From Pedobacter sp. N36a (lineage in GTDB: Bacteria > Bacteroidota > Bacteroidia > Sphingobacteriales > Sphingobacteriaceae), in assembly GCF_014472395.1 (NCBI RefSeq), contig NZ_JACSZW010000003.1:372001-436000 (forward strand): DNA of 64,000 nucleotides. The letters are read 5' to 3'. The position numbers were made by a program, and so were the translations under genes. The notes under the pieces were generated by a model. That model saw nothing but the letters and a program-made list of their open reading frames with translations, was not told the origin of the DNA and ran no database searches. Positions within the stretch are counted from its first letter, which is position 1. Each line of letters begins with the position of its first letter. This document shows positions 7,375 to 15,788 of this stretch, one piece after another.

Positions 7375-7520
7375 TCGGGAAGTGACCTGATATTCTTTAG
7401 CTGTAGGAGGGGGTTCGGTTAGGGTTTGGATAGCAGAGACTAAGGCAACCCTACGCGAACCCTAACCGAACCCCCTCCGAACCCTATTCTAAGGCAGGTC
7501 TCTTCCCGAACACTTCCCGA
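7375..7520. repeat. Nested inverted repeat, REP-like palindrome
   Basis: A perfect 21-base inverted repeat: left arm 7406-7426 (reads GGAGGGGGTTCGG then TTAGGGTT), right arm 7458-7478, 31-base spacer. It is enclosed by a 10-base inverted repeat TCGGGAAGTG at 7375-7384 and its complement at 7511-7520. The right side also holds three related blocks of the form CGAACCC. The G-rich/C-rich strand bias and lack of coding capacity resemble a repetitive extragenic palindrome. Confidence 0.75.
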
Positions 7521-7570
7521 CTACTTTCCCTGTTTTTTTAAAATTAGGAAATCAGAAAAAAACAGGGCTT

Positions 7571-7610
7571 AAAAAAAATAAGCACCCTGTTCAGGATGCT
7601 TATTTTTTTG
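7571..7610 (-). terminator. Rho-independent terminator of ndk
   Basis: A stem of about 12-13 pairs (7577-7589 with 7592-7604, one G-U pair) followed on the minus strand by a run of eight U residues, just after the ndk stop codon. Confidence 0.85.
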
Positions 7611-7628
7611 TTTTCCGTTTGGGGAATA

Positions 7629-8048
7629 CTAGAAACGCTCAGCAGCAGTAAAGAAGAAATCTCCTTCGATTTGTGCATTCTCATCTGAGTCAGAACCGTG
7701 AACCGCATTTGCATCAATAGATTTTGCATATTTTGCACGGATAGTGCCTTCAGCAGCATCAGCTGGGTTCGTAGCACCGATTAATTTTCTGAAATCTTCT
7801 ACTGCATTGTCTTTTTCTAAGATTGCAGCAACGATAGGTCCTGAAGACATGAAAGCTACTAAATCTTTGTAGAAAGGTCGTTCAGCATGAACTGCATAGA
7901 ACTGACCAGCAGTTTCTTCAGTCAATTTAGTATATTTTAAAGCAACGATTTTGAAACCTGCTGCAGTAATGTCGTTAATGATTGCGCCGATATGTCCGTT
8001 TGCAACAGCATCAGGCTTAATCATGGTAAATGTTCTGTTTGTACTCAT
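7629..8048 (-). CDS. ndk: Nucleoside diphosphate kinase
   Basis: Transfers the gamma phosphate of ATP to nucleoside diphosphates, balancing NTP and dNTP pools. The 139-residue protein has the N-terminal [19 protein letters not shown] and the catalytic phospho-histidine H117 within [15 protein letters not shown]. Length and motifs are standard. It is monocistronic, with an exact -7 promoter box 18 bases before its ATG and its own terminator. It is divergent from the NrnA-like gene. Confidence 0.98.
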   Translation of the reverse strand: MSTNRTFTMIKPDAVANGHIGAIINDITAAGFKIVALKYTKLTEETAGQFYAVHAERPFYKDLVAFMSSGPIVAAILEKDNAVEDFRKLIGATNPADAAEGTIRAKYAKSIDANAVHGSDSDENAQIEGDFFFTAAERF

Positions 8049-8066
8049 CTTATTTCAATTTTTTTG

Positions 8067-8074
8067 CAAAATTA
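8067..8074 (-). promoter_or_regulatory. -7 promoter element of ndk (TAATTTTG)
   Basis: Exact TAnnTTTG on the minus strand, 18 bases before ATG 8048. No TTG at the standard -33 spacing is evident. Confidence 0.55.
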
Positions 8075-8136
8075 CGTTTTATACTGTTAATATTATAGCA
8101 TCAAATATAATAGGCTCCAATTAATCATTTAATCAC

Positions 8137-8144
8137 TAGCTTTG
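8137..8144 (+). promoter_or_regulatory. -7 promoter element of the DHH phosphoesterase gene (TAGCTTTG)
   Basis: Exact TAnnTTTG lying 11 bases before ATG 8156 and only 2 bases before the alternative GTG 8147; the ATG is therefore the better start. Confidence 0.55.
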
Positions 8145-8155
8145 CAGTGAAAATT

Positions 8156-9166
8156 ATGCTATCTGTTCCTGAATTAAAATCACTGCTGGCAACGCCGCAA
8201 AAAATTGTAATCACGACCCACCATAAGCCTGATGGCGATGCGATGGGCTCATCTTTAGGCTTGTACGCTTATCTGATCCAGAAAGGACATCACGTTACCG
8301 TGATTACCCCTACGGATTACCCCTACTTTTTACATTGGCTTCCTAACAATTCTGATGTCATCATTTACACAGAACAACAGGAGAAATCTGCGCAATTAGT
8401 GGCAGAAGCTGCAATGATCTTTTGCCTGGACTTTAACACGCTGAGCAGGATCAATGAATTAGGAGAATTGGTGAGGGCCTCCAATGCTTATAAATTGATG
8501 ATCGACCACCATTTGGATCCGGAAGATTTTGATGATTATCGCCATTGGAGTATCAATGCCTGTGCAGCAGCACAATTGGTTTATGATTTTATTGTGAATG
8601 AACTGCAAGACGGTCAATTCATGAATAAAGACATTGCAACCTGCTTATATACGGGTATTATGACCGATTCTGGCTCTTTCCGTTTCCCTTCCGCAAATTC
8701 TACGGTATACCGCATTGCGGCTGATCTGATTGATTTGGGGGCTGAACATTGGAAAATCCACCAATTGGTATATGACAATGCGACGGAAAACCGCCTGCGT
8801 TTCCTGGGTCATTGCCTGAGCAATAAACTGGAAATCCTGCCTGAATTCCATACTGCCATCATCACCGTGACTAAAGAAGAGTTGAAATCTTTCCAAATTC
8901 AGACCGGTGATACAGAAGGTATTGTGAACTACGCACTGTCGGTAAACGGGATAAAATTAGCTGCATTTATTATTGAAAGAACTGATAAAGTTAAATTATC
9001 TTTGCGCTCCACCGGAGATTTCCCTGCAAATGAAATTTGTAAGAAATATTTTAATGGTGGCGGACATAGAAACGCAGCAGGTGGTTATTCAGATCAAAAT
9101 CTGGCAGATACCGTAACGGCTTTTAAAGCGTTACTAGCAGACTATAAAGCGCAATTATTACAGTAA
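8156..9166 (+). CDS. DHH family phosphoesterase (NrnA-like oligoribonuclease/pAp phosphatase)
   Basis: A cytoplasmic manganese-dependent phosphoesterase that degrades nano-RNAs and can hydrolyse 3'-phosphoadenosine 5'-phosphate. About 336 residues from ATG 8156. The DHH domain shows ITTHHKPDGDAMGSSLGLYA and the name-giving MIDHHLDPEDF; the C-terminal DHHA1 domain ends with the substrate-binding KYFNGGGHRNAAGGYS. These match NrnA. The choice of start between GTG 8147 and ATG 8156 rests on the promoter box. Monocistronic. Confidence 0.92.
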   Translation: MLSVPELKSLLATPQKIVITTHHKPDGDAMGSSLGLYAYLIQKGHHVTVITPTDYPYFLHWLPNNSDVIIYTEQQEKSAQLVAEAAMIFCLDFNTLSRINELGELVRASNAYKLMIDHHLDPEDFDDYRHWSINACAAAQLVYDFIVNELQDGQFMNKDIATCLYTGIMTDSGSFRFPSANSTVYRIAADLIDLGAEHWKIHQLVYDNATENRLRFLGHCLSNKLEILPEFHTAIITVTKEELKSFQIQTGDTEGIVNYALSVNGIKLAAFIIERTDKVKLSLRSTGDFPANEICKKYFNGGGHRNAAGGYSDQNLADTVTAFKALLADYKAQLLQ

Positions 9167-9258
9167 AGGCTATAACCTGTTGAGGTGAAAATAAAGAAGG
9201 CTCGCCTTCAGTACAGAACAAAAAAAATTAAATAAAAAACAAAAACTTAATAAACCAC

Positions 9259-10266
9259 ATGAAGAAAGGTATCGTAATTCTTTTCGCAGCAACACTTGGA
9301 TTAGCTGCTTGTAACCAATACAAAAAAGGTCCGGGTGGCCTGATGTACACCATTCACAAAGATGGTGGAAAAGATAAAATCAAAGAAGGTGATATTGTAA
9401 AATTGAACTTTATTCAAAAAACTGAAAAAGATTCTGTAACTGTAAATACCTGGGATATGGAAGCACCACAAGTGTTCCCTGTACAGAAAAAAGTATATGC
9501 AGGTGATATGAATGATGTATTGACCATGTTTGGAGAAGGCGATAGTGCAACCTTCAAATTGGACTTAGATACAGTAGCTAAATATTCTGGTCAGCCAAAA
9601 CCAGCAGGTCAAAAAGACAAATACCTGATCTTTACGATTAAAGTAGAAAAAGTATTGCAAAAAGGTAAAGATGAGGCTGACTCAACTTTCCAGAAAAAAG
9701 CAAGAGAGTTTTTTGAGAAAGACTACAAAGCAAACATTGAGAAAATGAAAGCTGCGGAAGCGGGTAAAATCAAAAAATATATCGCTGATAACAACCTTAA
9801 AACTACCACTACGGCTTCAGGATTACAATATGTAATCAGCAAACCAGGTAACAACGAAAAGCCTGTTTTAGGTGATACGATGATGGTAAACTATACTGGT
9901 AAATTAACGACTAAAAAATCTGACGGTAAAGATAATATCTTCGATACCAGTGATGAAAAAATCGCTAAAGAATCAGGTAAACACAATCCAATGGCTACTT
10001 ATGGTCCACGTGCGATCACGTTAGGCAGAGCAATTCCAGGATTTGATGAAGGTTTACAATTGATCGGTAAAGGTGGTAAAATGACCATGATCATTCCTTC
10101 AGCTTTAGCTTATGGCGAAGGTGGAATGCAGCAAGGTGGGATCAGTCCTTTCGCTCCACTAGTATTTGAAGTGGAATTAACAGACATTAAAAAGCCAAAA
10201 GCTGCTCCAGCTGCAACGCTGACTCCAGCAACAGCTGCTCCAACTGCTCCGGCAAAGAAAAAATAA
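9259..10266 (+). CDS. FKBP-type peptidyl-prolyl isomerase lipoprotein
   Basis: A 335-residue envelope lipoprotein with signal MKKGIVILFAATLGLAA and lipobox cysteine C18 (LAAC). It has two FKBP-like regions: a divergent N-terminal one at about 25-135 (GDIVKLNFIQKTEKDS, GEGDSATFKLDLD) and a canonical C-terminal one at about 185-313 (TTASGLQYVISKPGNNEKPV, RAIPGFDEGLQLIGKG, PSALAYGEGGMQ). A low-complexity tail rich in alanine, proline and threonine ends in KKK. Likely a periplasm-facing folding factor. A very strong terminator follows immediately. Confidence 0.92.
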   Translation: MKKGIVILFAATLGLAACNQYKKGPGGLMYTIHKDGGKDKIKEGDIVKLNFIQKTEKDSVTVNTWDMEAPQVFPVQKKVYAGDMNDVLTMFGEGDSATFKLDLDTVAKYSGQPKPAGQKDKYLIFTIKVEKVLQKGKDEADSTFQKKAREFFEKDYKANIEKMKAAEAGKIKKYIADNNLKTTTTASGLQYVISKPGNNEKPVLGDTMMVNYTGKLTTKKSDGKDNIFDTSDEKIAKESGKHNPMATYGPRAITLGRAIPGFDEGLQLIGKGGKMTMIIPSALAYGEGGMQQGGISPFAPLVFEVELTDIKKPKAAPAATLTPATAAPTAPAKKK

Positions 10267-10285
10267 TTGAAAAGCATTAAAATAG

Positions 10286-10322
10286 AAAAGCCCGTCCGCA
10301 TATAGCGGACGGGCTTTTTTTA
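10286..10322 (+). terminator. Strong rho-independent terminator after the FKBP lipoprotein gene
   Basis: A perfect 14-base-pair stem (10286-10299 with 10305-10318), 5-base loop and T-rich tail. The -7 box of tatD begins two bases after the T run. Confidence 0.92.
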
Positions 10323-10323
10323 T

Positions 10324-10331
10324 TAACTTTG
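10324..10331 (+). promoter_or_regulatory. -7 promoter element of tatD-ansA (TAACTTTG)
   Basis: Exact TAnnTTTG with only 3 bases between its last G and ATG 10335. It overlaps an upstream TTG (10329), which is therefore not the start codon. Predicts a leaderless tatD mRNA. Confidence 0.6.
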
Positions 10332-10334
10332 TCC

Positions 10335-11102
10335 ATGCTTTTGACGGATACACATACCCACCTATATTACGAGACAGACCCTGAAAAATTAGATGTCTTG
10401 ATGCAAAGATGTCTTGATAATCATGTGGAACGCCTGTTTTTGCCCAATGTTGATATTGCTTCTATTGCCAAAATTGATGCAATGGTAGAAAAATACCCAC
10501 AGCATTGCTTTGCCATGGCCGGTTTACATCCTTGTGATGTGAAAGAAGATTATGAGCTGGTACTGGATGAAATCTGTGAAAGTATCGTAGGCAGAGAGAT
10601 CTATGCCATTGGTGAGATCGGAATTGACCTGCACTGGGACAAGACCACACTGGACATTCAGAAGATCGCTTTCTCTGAGCAGATCAAATGGGCGAAAGAC
10701 CTGAACCTGCCGATTGTGATCCATTGCAGAGAAGCTTTCGATGAGATTTTTGAAGTTCTGGAAAAAGAAAGAGACGCCAAATTAAGAGGAATTTTACATT
10801 GCTTTACCGGAAATGTGGCACAGGCAAAACAGGCCATCGAACTTGGCTTTTACCTGGGTATCGGTGGAGTAGTCACCTATAGAAATTCTGGGCTTGACAC
10901 GGTGCTGAAGGAAATCCCATTGGCTAACCTGGTTTTAGAAACCGATTCCCCTTACCTGGCACCTATTCCTTTCCGGGGTAAACCAAATGAAAGCAGTTAC
11001 CTGATACACATTGCTGAGAAATTAGCAGAGCTATACCAAACCGACATCGAAGAAATTGCTGCAGTTACCACTGCCAATTCTAAAATGATCTTCAACATCT
11101 AA
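10335..11102 (+). CDS. TatD family metal-dependent hydrolase
   Basis: A TIM-barrel metallohydrolase related to TatD DNase, thought to act in DNA processing or repair. 255 residues from ATG 10335. Metal-site motifs are DTHTHLYY at the N-terminus, EIGIDLHWD, VIHCREAFDE, ILHCFTGN and LETDSPYLAP. First gene of a two-gene operon with ansA (3 bases between). Start chosen because the TTG at 10329 is inside the promoter box. Confidence 0.94.
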   Translation: MLLTDTHTHLYYETDPEKLDVLMQRCLDNHVERLFLPNVDIASIAKIDAMVEKYPQHCFAMAGLHPCDVKEDYELVLDEICESIVGREIYAIGEIGIDLHWDKTTLDIQKIAFSEQIKWAKDLNLPIVIHCREAFDEIFEVLEKERDAKLRGILHCFTGNVAQAKQAIELGFYLGIGGVVTYRNSGLDTVLKEIPLANLVLETDSPYLAPIPFRGKPNESSYLIHIAEKLAELYQTDIEEIAAVTTANSKMIFNI

Positions 11103-11105
11103 CCA

Positions 11106-12122
11106 ATGACTAAAATACTGATCATCTACACCGGCGGAACCATAGGAATGGTAAACGATCCTAAAACCGGTGTCCTCATCCCATTTAACTTTGAGCAAAT
11201 TCAACAAAATGTTCCGGAACTGGCCAGGTTAAACTACGACCTTTCCGTGCATTCTTTTGACCCCATTCTGGATTCTTCTAATATGAGTCCTTTGGTTTGG
11301 GAAGAACTCGCCACTTTAATCAGGGATAAATACGAGGATTTTGATGGTTTTGTCATTCTTCATGGTTCCGATACGATGTCTTTCACCGCTTCCGCATTGA
11401 GCTTTATGCTGGAAAACTTATCAAAACCAGTCATCCTAACCGGCTCTCAGCTGCCGATAGGGGAGATCAGAACAGATGCGAAAGAAAACCTGATTACTGC
11501 TTTGGAAATTGCTGCCACCAAAAAACAAGGAAAGGCAATGGTTCCGGAAGTATGTGTTTATTTCGACTACCAGCTGTTTCGCGGCAACCGCTCCATCAAA
11601 TACAATTCAGAAAAGTTTGAAGCCTTCCGCTCCCCAAATTATCCAATTCTGGCAGAAGCAGGGGTACATTTATCCTTCTTTAAGAATTACATCGCCAAAC
11701 AGCCTACTGAACCTTTAAAAGTACATACAACGTTCAATGCAAATATTGGCGTATTGAAATTATATCCTGGAATTTCTCCTCAGGCAGTGCATGCCATTAC
11801 CAAATCCGGGGTGGATGCTATTGTATTGGAAACCTTTGGTTCCGGCAATACCAATACTGCCGACTGGTTTATCTCCAGCCTGCAGGATGCGATCAATAGT
11901 GGCAAGCTGATCATCGACATTACCCAGTGCAAAAGGGGATCTGTAGAATTGGGGAAATATGAAACCAGTAAAAAGCTGCAGCAGATGGGCGTGATCTGTG
12001 GTTATGACACTACTTTTGAAGCTACCGTTACCAAATTGATGTACTTAATGGGACAGGATTATACTTCAGCAGAAGTAGCTGCCCTAATGGAACAATCTCT
12101 TCGCGGAGAGCTGACGAACTAA
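11106..12122 (+). CDS. ansA: Type I L-asparaginase
   Basis: Hydrolyses L-asparagine to aspartate and ammonia. At 338 residues with no signal peptide it is the cytoplasmic type I form. Catalytic motifs are IIYTGGTIGM (first nucleophile threonine), and LHGSDTMSFTASALSFML (second Thr-Asp pair), followed by PVILTGSQLPIGEIRTDAKE. Co-transcribed with tatD, an adjacency I recall from other Bacteroidota. Confidence 0.95.
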   Translation: MTKILIIYTGGTIGMVNDPKTGVLIPFNFEQIQQNVPELARLNYDLSVHSFDPILDSSNMSPLVWEELATLIRDKYEDFDGFVILHGSDTMSFTASALSFMLENLSKPVILTGSQLPIGEIRTDAKENLITALEIAATKKQGKAMVPEVCVYFDYQLFRGNRSIKYNSEKFEAFRSPNYPILAEAGVHLSFFKNYIAKQPTEPLKVHTTFNANIGVLKLYPGISPQAVHAITKSGVDAIVLETFGSGNTNTADWFISSLQDAINSGKLIIDITQCKRGSVELGKYETSKKLQQMGVICGYDTTFEATVTKLMYLMGQDYTSAEVAALMEQSLRGELTN

Positions 12123-12159
12123 AATGCTTATCCTGCCAATGTAATTAAAAACCAAAATC

Positions 12160-12190
12160 TTGTGCTACATCAATTATAACCTTAATTTTG
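12160..12190 (+). promoter_or_regulatory. Promoter of the cstB-like/ypdA operon (TTG-N20-TAATTTTG)
   Basis: A TTG at 12160-12162 and an exact -7 box at 12183-12190 separated by 20 bases, with 20 bases to ATG 12211. One of the best promoter matches in the window. Confidence 0.7.
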
Positions 12191-12210
12191 CAGTTCAATA
12201 GCAAATTGAA

Positions 12211-13626
12211 ATGAAAATAGAACAGATATATACAGGTTGTTTAGCAGAGGCAGCCTATTACATAGAAAGTAATGGTGAAGCGGCAATTATTGATCCCCTA
12301 CGTGAGATAGATCCCTATCTTAAACGTGCGGAGAAAGATAATGCAACGATTAAGTATATTTTCGAAACTCATTTTCATGCTGATTTTGTGTCGGGACATG
12401 TAGACCTGGCAGAAAAATCCGGTGCGGAAATTGTGTATGGCCCAACCGCTCAAACGACTTTCAAATCACTGATCGCAGAAGATGGGCAGCAATTTAAAAT
12501 TGGTGCAGTCACGATGACTACCCTGCATACACCGGGGCACACGCCGGAATCTACCACTTATCTGTTGACAGATGAACAAGGTAAAGCACATTGCATTTTT
12601 TCTGGTGACACCCTGTTTATTGGTGATGTTGGCCGTCCGGATTTGGCGCAGAAAGGGGAGCTGACCATGGAAGATATGGCCGCCACCCTATACGATTCCC
12701 TGCACGATAAAATTTTGACCCTTCCCGATGATGTATTGGTTTATCCTGCACATGGTGCCGGTTCTGCCTGCGGAAAAAACATGAGCAAGGAAACTTTCGA
12801 TACTTTAGGACATCAGAAAGAGGTCAACTACGCTTTAAAAGCAAGTTCAAAAGAACAATTTATACAGGAGGTTACGGCAGGACTTTTACCTCCCCCTCAA
12901 TATTTTGCTAAAAATGCCGCCATGAATAAACATGGTTACGAAAGCTTTGAAGAAGTTTGCGAGAAAGGATTGATACCTTTAACGCCAGACGAATTTGAAA
13001 CGATGGCAAACCGTACCGCTGCCCTGATTCTGGATACCAGAGATCCTCAGATCTTCGCTAAGGGCTTTATTCCTTCTTCGGTGAACATCGGGTTAAATGG
13101 TCAGTTTGCCCCTTGGGTAGGTGCTTTAATTACCGATCTGAAGCAACCTTTGCTATTGGTGTGTGAACCGGGAAAAGAAGAAGAAGCGATTATGCGTCTT
13201 TCCAGAGTTGGCTACGACAATACCATTGGATTTTTAATGGATGGCCTCAGCCTGTGGGCAGCCTCAGGAAAAGACCTGGAGACCATTACTACTATTTCTG
13301 CTGCGGAATTTGAAACGGTATTGAATAATAATGAAAATGTGAATGCCCTGGATGTAAGAAAACCAGGAGAGTATGAAGCAGAGCACCTGGAGCAAACTTT
13401 AACGCGACCTTTGGATTACATCAACGACTGGACGCATGAGATCGATCCTAAAGCAACTTATTACATCCACTGTGCCGGTGGTTACCGTTCTATGGTAGCC
13501 GCATCTATTCTTAAAGCCCGTGGGCTGGAAAATGTGATTGATGTTGCCGGTGGGTATGCTGCCATCAAAACTACAGGATTGAAACGTACGGATTTTGCCT
13601 GTCCTTCCAAACAGATGAACGCTTAA
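12211..13626 (+). CDS. CstB-like persulfide dioxygenase-rhodanese fusion
   Basis: A 471-residue three-domain protein. Residues 1-240 form a metallo-beta-lactamase-fold persulfide dioxygenase with metal ligands H54, H56, D58 (THFHADFVSGH), H110, D133 and H181. Residues about 255-350 form a rhodanese-like domain with C318 in LLLVCEPGKEEEA. Residues about 362-465 form a canonical rhodanese with catalytic C421 in YIHCAGGYRSM. The order matches CstB of Staphylococcus aureus, which oxidises low-molecular-weight persulfides to thiosulfate. First gene of an operon with ypdA (21 bases between), linking it to bacillithiol persulfide. Alternative: a generic MBL-rhodanese sulfurtransferase. Confidence 0.88.
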   Translation: MKIEQIYTGCLAEAAYYIESNGEAAIIDPLREIDPYLKRAEKDNATIKYIFETHFHADFVSGHVDLAEKSGAEIVYGPTAQTTFKSLIAEDGQQFKIGAVTMTTLHTPGHTPESTTYLLTDEQGKAHCIFSGDTLFIGDVGRPDLAQKGELTMEDMAATLYDSLHDKILTLPDDVLVYPAHGAGSACGKNMSKETFDTLGHQKEVNYALKASSKEQFIQEVTAGLLPPPQYFAKNAAMNKHGYESFEEVCEKGLIPLTPDEFETMANRTAALILDTRDPQIFAKGFIPSSVNIGLNGQFAPWVGALITDLKQPLLLVCEPGKEEEAIMRLSRVGYDNTIGFLMDGLSLWAASGKDLETITTISAAEFETVLNNNENVNALDVRKPGEYEAEHLEQTLTRPLDYINDWTHEIDPKATYYIHCAGGYRSMVAASILKARGLENVIDVAGGYAAIKTTGLKRTDFACPSKQMNA

Positions 13627-13647
13627 TCCATCATTAAAACGGATAAA

Positions 13648-14622
13648 ATGAACAATTACGATGTACTGATTATTGGTGCCGGTCCGATTGGTATGGCCTG
13701 TGCGATTGAAGCTAAAAAAGCCGGACTGACCTATGTCATCGTAGAAAAAGGAGCATTGGTGAATAGCCTGTTCAATTATCCGGTGTTCATGACTTTCTTT
13801 TCTACTTCTCAGCGCCTGGAAATCGGGGATGTTCCTTTTGTGAGCATCCATCCTAAACCCAACCGCAATGAAGCCGTAGAATATTATAGGAGAGTCAAGG
13901 AAAAGTTCTCTTTAAATATTCATCTTTTTGAAAAGGTGGAACAGGTGCAGAAAGCGGCTAATGGTGTATTTCAGATCAGCACTTCAAAAAAAAATTATAC
14001 AGCTAAAAAAGTGATCATCGCTACTGGATTCTATGACATTCCACTAATGATGAATATTCCCGGCGAATCTTTGCCAAAAGTGACCCATTACTATAAAGAT
14101 CCGCATTTGTATGCTTTTCAAAATGTAGTGGTGATCGGAGCCAATAATTCAGCCATTGATGCCGCACTGGAGACTTACCGCAAAGGTGCCAAAGTAACTT
14201 TGGTGATTCGCAGCGGCGAGATCGGTTCTTATGTAAAATATTGGGTGCGCCCGGATATAGAAAATAGGATCAAAGAAGGCGAAATCACCGCCCATTACCA
14301 TTCGGAAGTGACCTGCATTGAAGATGGAAAAGTAACCATCAAAACTCCGGAAGGGGAGCATACCATCGACAATGACTTTGTGATTGCGATGACCGGTTAT
14401 CATCCTGATTTTGCCATGCTCAAAAACCTGGGTGTGGAGATGGGGTATGGTACGCAGCCATTCTATAATGAAGAAACAATGGAAAGCAATCTGCCAGGTC
14501 TATACCTTGCGGGTGTAGTCTGCGGAGGAATGGATACCCACAAATGGTATATCGAAAATAGCAGGGTCCATGCCGAACAAATCTTTGCACATATCGCGGC
14601 AGAGGAAAAGGCAATACTGTAA
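13648..14622 (+). CDS. ypdA: YpdA family bacillithiol disulfide reductase
   Basis: A flavin-dependent pyridine nucleotide oxidoreductase, 324 residues, that reduces bacillithiol disulfide with NADPH. The FAD-binding motif is at the N-terminus (VLIIGAGPIGMACAIEAKKA), the YpdA-specific segment NYPVFMTFFSTSQRLEIGD follows, and a second dinucleotide motif is VVVIGANNSAIDAALETYRK. It lacks the CxxC of thioredoxin reductase, as expected for YpdA. Directly downstream of the persulfide dioxygenase-rhodanese gene, suggesting that the two recycle thiol and remove sulfide together. Confidence 0.92.
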   Translation: MNNYDVLIIGAGPIGMACAIEAKKAGLTYVIVEKGALVNSLFNYPVFMTFFSTSQRLEIGDVPFVSIHPKPNRNEAVEYYRRVKEKFSLNIHLFEKVEQVQKAANGVFQISTSKKNYTAKKVIIATGFYDIPLMMNIPGESLPKVTHYYKDPHLYAFQNVVVIGANNSAIDAALETYRKGAKVTLVIRSGEIGSYVKYWVRPDIENRIKEGEITAHYHSEVTCIEDGKVTIKTPEGEHTIDNDFVIAMTGYHPDFAMLKNLGVEMGYGTQPFYNEETMESNLPGLYLAGVVCGGMDTHKWYIENSRVHAEQIFAHIAAEEKAIL

Positions 14623-14630
14623 AATAAGAA

Positions 14631-14671
14631 AACGCTGTATTTCTTGCTCAGCAAGGTATACAGCGCTTTAA
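14631..14671. terminator. Hairpin between convergent ypdA and alpha/beta hydrolase genes
   Basis: An interrupted stem pairs GCTGTAT and TCTTGCT (left side) with their complements on the right, with an A-rich left and T-rich right flank. It can serve both convergent genes. Confidence 0.65.
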
Positions 14672-14693
14672 TTCAGCCTTTAATATTAAACCA

Positions 14694-15716
14694 TTAAGGT
14701 TGTGCCGCAGCTTTTTCAGCTACTGGAATCTTCAAGATATCCTTCAGGAAATCATCCACTGCCTGTAATACAGATGGGATGTCTTTAGAGGTAATATAGG
14801 AACCTACAACATGGTCTCCGGCATTAGGAATTGCTTTTTTAACTTTCATAGCAGCTGGGGTTCCCAGTTGATCAAACATTTTCAATTCGGCAGATACTTT
14901 AACCGTTTTATCTTGTTCCTGCTCGTTTTTGTAATAATATAATAGCAGGGTTGGCTGCGTTACTTTTTCAAAAGTTTGCTTGTTCATGGTCGTTTCTACC
15001 AGTTCCTGCAGCTCTACCGCAGATTCCAAACGGTATTTAGTGTACCAGTATTTAGCATACCTAGGATCGCTGTCGTCCACTTCTCTTTCTTTTTTACCGC
15101 CAAAATTCAGGCGCGCAATCTGCAATCCCCATGGATTGTTGAGTAAGAAGGCAAATTTCTCGTTGATCTCTATGTTTGGCGATAGGAGCATCAAGCTGTA
15201 TACCTCTTTAGGATAAGTAGCAGCCAGTTTTAAAGCCAGTGTACCGCCGGTAGAAGTGCCCATTAAAATCACTTTCTTTCCTAATCTTCTGCCGATTTCT
15301 AAAGCTTGTTTGGCGCTTTCCCAAGCCCGGTCTGGCGTATAATATTCCATGGCCGAAACGGTGTCTATTCCGTGATCCGCTAGTCTGGCCAGGTATAAAT
15401 TGGCATGAATCTCTTTCGCCAGGTGGGTATGCACAGGATTTCCCTCCTCCTTTGAGGCGGTATAGCCATGCAAGTACACCACTGAATATTCCGACTGCTG
15501 TTTGTTCGCAGAATCGGCCCATACAATCTCCGCCTCATTACCCGGCTTGATCTTGTGCCTGGACTCGATAGATTTCACATAATTTTCAAGCTCTGGAAGT
15601 TGAGGAACAACAGGAAGCTGAGCGCTGTATTGTGGCGGTGCGGGTCTTGGCCCCATAAAATATACCACGAGAGCGACTAAAATAACGGCGATAAGTACTT
15701 TGAATGTATTTTTCAC
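14694..15716 (-). CDS. Alpha/beta hydrolase, membrane anchored
   Basis: A 340-residue serine hydrolase with an N-terminal hydrophobic anchor (residues 5-22, KVLIAVILVALVVYFMG). The core shows VVYLHGYTASKEE and the nucleophile elbow GTSTG with S155, and a C-terminal histidine candidate in PNAGDHVVGSY. It resembles lysophospholipase or thermostable monoacylglycerol lipase-like enzymes. Substrate unknown. Transcribed divergently from the polyprenyl synthase gene. Confidence 0.85.
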   Translation of the reverse strand: MKNTFKVLIAVILVALVVYFMGPRPAPPQYSAQLPVVPQLPELENYVKSIESRHKIKPGNEAEIVWADSANKQQSEYSVVYLHGYTASKEEGNPVHTHLAKEIHANLYLARLADHGIDTVSAMEYYTPDRAWESAKQALEIGRRLGKKVILMGTSTGGTLALKLAATYPKEVYSLMLLSPNIEINEKFAFLLNNPWGLQIARLNFGGKKEREVDDSDPRYAKYWYTKYRLESAVELQELVETTMNKQTFEKVTQPTLLLYYYKNEQEQDKTVKVSAELKMFDQLGTPAAMKVKKAIPNAGDHVVGSYITSKDIPSVLQAVDDFLKDILKIPVAEKAAAQP

Positions 15717-15759
15717 TTTAAACTTTTTACTAAAAGTACGCTTTTAAAGATATTTAATT

Positions 15760-15767
15760 TATGTTTG
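15760..15767 (+). promoter_or_regulatory. -7 promoter element of the polyprenyl synthase gene (TATGTTTG)
   Basis: Exact TAnnTTTG, 21 bases before ATG 15789. No clear -33 element. Confidence 0.55.
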
Positions 15768-15788
15768 CACACATATTTTTTCACCTGA

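Larger units (their letters stand above)
7194..7628. other. Gene-free gap between the FKBP gene and ndk
   Basis: About 435 bases with no convincing reading frame. It contains a nested inverted repeat at 7375-7520 and the ndk terminator at 7571-7610. The rest is unremarkable upstream DNA of the FKBP gene. Confidence 0.7.

Noticed and set aside
7406..7478. CRISPR-like repeats in the CGAACCC-rich block
   Set aside because: Only an inverted repeat plus a few degenerate blocks; no regular spacer-repeat pattern and no cas genes.
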